Assembly (NCBI GenBank): GCA_963693365.1 | Contig: CAVNZM010000004.1 | Span: 13,268,001 to 13,332,000, forward strand | Direction of reading: 5' to 3' | DNA from: Amoebidium appalachense | Taxonomy: Eukaryota > Ichthyosporea | DNA: 64,000 nucleotides | Part shown: positions 61,242-64,000 of the stretch, piece by piece | Position numbering within the stretch: the first letter of the stretch is position 1 | Layout: each line of letters begins with the position of its first letter | Position numbers and translations under genes: made by a program | Notes under the pieces: model-generated | Database searches by the model: none | Told to the model about the DNA's origin: nothing | The model's input: the letters and a program-made list of their open reading frames with translations, nothing else

Positions 61242-62629
61242 TGGGACATGCACGTGTGTGGTGGGGTGTAGATTGGGGGTGAGTGGCTGAATGAACGTCG
61301 TCATGCCTTGCAAAGAATTGGGTAGGGGATTGGGGAGGGGGGAGGAGGAGGGCGGGGGGAGGGGGGGGGGGGAGGGGGGGCAGAGATGAACAATTTGAAC
61401 ATGTCGTATGATTGAACATGGCGTTGATGTGAATAGATGCACGGGTGTGCAAAATAGAATCGTATTTCCCTGCTTGCAGCAGGATTCGTGTATGCTCATA
61501 TGATTTGTATGTACACAAATAGGATTTGTATGAAAAGCCCGTTGAATTCAATGATGGTGACCCATTAAATCTAAAACTGTAAACCCATTCAAAGAGCATG
61601 CTATGCATGTTTGCCTTCAGATTCTGCAGATCTCAGGACACCTAATCGATACTGATAACGAGGCGACCAATCGTTTTGCCCCTCTACACAGGCCATGTGC
61701 CATGTGCCATCCACAGTCAAGTCACATTTGCTGATGTATAAGTTGTGGCAGTGCTGGGTCATCACATGTCGCAATCGGGTAATAGTGTACGGCATTAATG
61801 CTTAGTGGTTGTGTCAGCCTATACAACCACACACACGCATACATATATTGTTTTGTTGAAGGTCACATACTGCACACGCACATATGTAGTTAGGGTCTAG
61901 CATGCGCGCAGTTTATGGCTCTCCAGATCCCCCCTGTCTACTTTAACTCGTCTGTTCGAATGCAATTGGTGCGTGTCACACTGTGCGCTTCAAATGATGT
62001 GTTTGTGTGTGTATGCGTGTGTAATATACAACGTCTGTGTGTGTGCGAGTGCACCCCCAACGACGTTTCCGTTCATTTGTGTGGGCTGTGCACTAACAGC
62101 CGCAACTACACCTAGACGTATTCGAGAAAGCTCCCATGTGTGAAAGATGAGAAATTGCCAGGATAAGGGTTCTTGAACCGTCACACATGCTTCATTCCAG
62201 AGTTTATTCTGTGTTTAATTGGCAGGTGACATGGCCTTATACTAGACAGGGCAATTCATTGCATCTTTCGTTTATTTCCATACGTCCATCATTCAGAAAG
62301 CACCATGGCATTCGCAACCCTCTAACTAACGTTTTCATTTGGCCTCCTGGCTCACCTAAGAATACACACGTGGCAGTAAAAGGGCACAAGCAAAAATACA
62401 AATGGAAAAGCCTGTAACCTAAATATAACCCTAATAAAAAAGAAGTAAAGAAAGTGAACCCATGTGTGTGCATGTTTAACATGGGTGAGCAGCAACAGCA
62501 AACTGCCTCACACCAGTTAGATGAACATGGCACCAGGGGACACCACTATAAACCATTCAGCTGTGTTGATTGTAGCACATGCTGATTGGGTTCTATTTAA
62601 CTCGGCAAATTGATTGGTTAAAGAAACCC
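61242..62629. other. Convergent intergenic region between CINP and VPS26C
   Basis: Holds the 3' flanks of two tail-to-tail genes: AATAAA on the plus strand at 62433-62438 and on the minus strand at 62271-62276. ORFs at 61915-62115 (+) and 62237-62533 (-) show no domain and are not called. Confidence 0.5.
62271..62276 (-). terminator. Candidate polyadenylation signal for VPS26C
   Basis: AATAAA on the minus strand about 355 bases beyond the VPS26C stop. Confidence 0.35.
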
Positions 62630-62835
62630 CTATCGCACAAGGACTAGGGGGAACGTGTCATTGATCAGTTTTTTGCCTTCTAGTAGTACACTAATTACCA
62701 ACTCGTATTCGATTTTGAATGCGCGGGTGGTGGTGGTGGGGCAGGTGAAGAGCCGGGGAAAGACCATGTAGAGCGGTACTGTTAGGCCCCGGGCAATGTC
62801 TCCATCCCCTACTTGCGTGTTTTGTATCTCACTCA
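62630..62835 (-). CDS. VPS26C: VPS26C (DSCR3) homologue, last exon only
   Basis: On the minus strand the exon follows an acceptor CAG at 62838-62836 that closes a long CA tract; it begins with two bases of a split codon and ends with TAG at 62632-62630. It encodes 67 full residues: SEIQNTQVGDGDIARGL, VPLYMVFPRLFTCPT, AFKIEYELVISVLL and the C-terminal FPLVLVR. This is the C-terminal arrestin-like sheet of VPS26C, the cargo-side subunit of the Retriever complex (VPS26C-VPS35L-VPS29), which recycles endosomal membrane proteins with the CCC complex. The expected ~220 upstream residues are not found between here and the window end, so either they lie beyond base 64000 or the copy is incomplete. 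The similarity is strong and unbroken. Confidence 0.88.
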
Positions 62836-62837
62836 CT

Positions 62838-62854
62838 GTGTGTGTGTGTGGTGT

Positions 62855-62918
<64 letters not shown>
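62838..62918. repeat. (TG)n tract, CA on the VPS26C sense strand, abutting its acceptor
   Basis: Read on the minus strand this is a CA run ending in the CAG acceptor of the VPS26C exon. Confidence 0.95.
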
Positions 62919-62920
<2 letters not shown>

Positions 62921-63449
62921 GGTGTGTAGGTGTGGGTGTGTGGGTGTGTGTATAAGCTTCCGGGGTGTGTGTATAAGCTTCCGGGGGGGGGGGGGGGGGG
63001 GGGGGGGGAGGATGGGTAGGATATCGATAGGTACGTGTGTGCATTCTTCATGGGGAGGACGGCGGTCAAAATCACATTAGTATTCGAGGCTGTATCATTG
63101 AGCACACGAGTAGGATGTTTTCTCAAGCAGAGCTCTTGTACCAGCCTGAATGTTGGAGGGTTCTTTCTGCCCCATAAGTCATGGTGAAATGAGCAGTTCA
63201 CCTTAACACACACACAAAATCAACAACTAGCACACAGGGAACACGTGCAGCATTTGCCTTTGGGTACGGTGTGGACTGACAAAGAAGATTTGGACGAAAA
63301 GAAGTGAAAAATAAAATGGGTGAAGGGCATTAAAAAACACCAAAGAATTATCTGCCTTCATCCTCATGGCCATGAAAGCCAGGGATGAATGATGGAACAG
63401 GAAATGAGGAAGGAGAGGCTGGGGTGGATGAGTGGGCAGGTGGCAGGCT

Positions 63450-63485
<36 letters not shown>

Positions 63486-63522
63486 AGCACCTTCTGCAAT
63501 GTGCTGGCTGCCACCCTCCATG

Positions 63523-63597
<75 letters not shown>

Positions 63598-63610
63598 ACG
63601 TGTGTGTGTT
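63523..63610. repeat. (TG)n microsatellite
   Basis: Pure TG run of about 75 bases preceded by a G-tract at 63451-63483. Confidence 0.95.
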
Positions 63611-64000
63611 TGTGTGTATGTCCGTATTTCCGTGCTCGTGTTGGCATGTGTGTATGAACGAGTGTCTTGAGGAGAGAAAAAGTCATGGTATATAAGAATG
63701 TCTGTGTGTTCCTGTGTACGCATGGACATCCTACTGATAGAAGGAGCAAGATGCATTAGAGACTTGAATAATAAACTCGGCTGGGCTTTTTTCTCCGCCG
63801 AATGAAGCCATTCAGGTCTGTTTCGCTTCTGAACATCAGCACAGGTGTGAGCTTTGCTAAACTCCTTCCGTCCTATCAAGCTATCCCATTTATTGCTGTT
63901 GTAAACCAAAGTTCTACTCGGGAGGAAAAAGGCACATCGAGAAGGGAGGGTCGCTAGTGTGGCATGCAAAGAGTGCTTGCATATAAGCACTCACATAAAA

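Larger units (their letters stand above)
62836..64000 (-). other. Presumed intron of VPS26C (or unassigned)
   Basis: Contains a TG tract (62838-62918), G-tracts (about 62984-63008 and 63451-63483) and another TG tract (63523-63596). No segment matches the missing middle part of VPS26C. Confidence 0.4.

Noticed and set aside
63041-63213. Possible upstream VPS26C exon on the minus strand (VNCSFHHDLWGRKN...)
   Set aside because: Faint resemblance to the mid-protein region only; no frame and donor combination joins it in phase to the real exon at 62835 without a stop.
63740-63850. Minus-strand peptide RRKKPSRVYYS, which recalls the N-terminus of VPS26C
   Set aside because: The match is about ten residues with a weak donor, and the ~200 residues expected between it and the last exon are missing.

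Overview
The window is eukaryotic nuclear DNA. Genes are intron-rich with GT-AG introns (a few GC-AG), single-exon reading frames are rare, and non-coding DNA is packed with (CA)n, (GA)n, (CT)n and very long C or G homopolymers. The recognisable genes (chondroitin-type GalNAc transferase, CBR4, ELYS, CINP, VPS26C) are all ones known from animals and their relatives. A unicellular holozoan, for example an ichthyosporean, is my inference from that mix; nothing seen proves the lineage. There is no sign of a bacterial, plasmid or viral replicon and no CRISPR array.

Layout: 1-726 (+) is the 3' end of a GT7-type glycosyltransferase. 4445-17576 (+) is a 15-exon gene for a predicted single-pass membrane protein: signal peptide, beta-helix-like ectodomain, one membrane span, and a tail built from seven symmetric exons, several repeating an RRxSS motif. 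I know no described family with this architecture. 21734-22930 (-) is a single-exon YPPP-repeat protein with a CX2C...CX2C end. 24103-28906 (+) is a nine-exon CBR4-like ketoacyl reductase. 30302-52183 (+) is a 31-exon ELYS-like nucleoporin of 1167 aa in 21.9 kb. 54738-55433 (+) is an unrecognised acidic ORF. 57412-61241 (+) is a five-exon CINP homologue of 210 aa. 62630-62835 (-) is the last exon of VPS26C, the rest probably lying beyond the window.

Exon models were built by hand: splice sites were accepted only where phase was kept across the junction and, where possible, family similarity continued. All four multi-exon models close in frame (1041, 245, 1167 and 210 aa). The genes do not form an operon or one pathway; ELYS and CINP are both cell-cycle or nuclear genes. 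ELYS has an E2F-type palindrome and a CRE upstream, CINP has a CRE, and the YPPP gene has one as well.

The most unusual features are the tail-exon array of the membrane protein, the recurring intron layout (C-tract just after the donor, CA-tract running into the acceptor AG), a dispersed C-tailed repeat family in the CBR4 and ELYS introns, and several foldback or palindromic elements.
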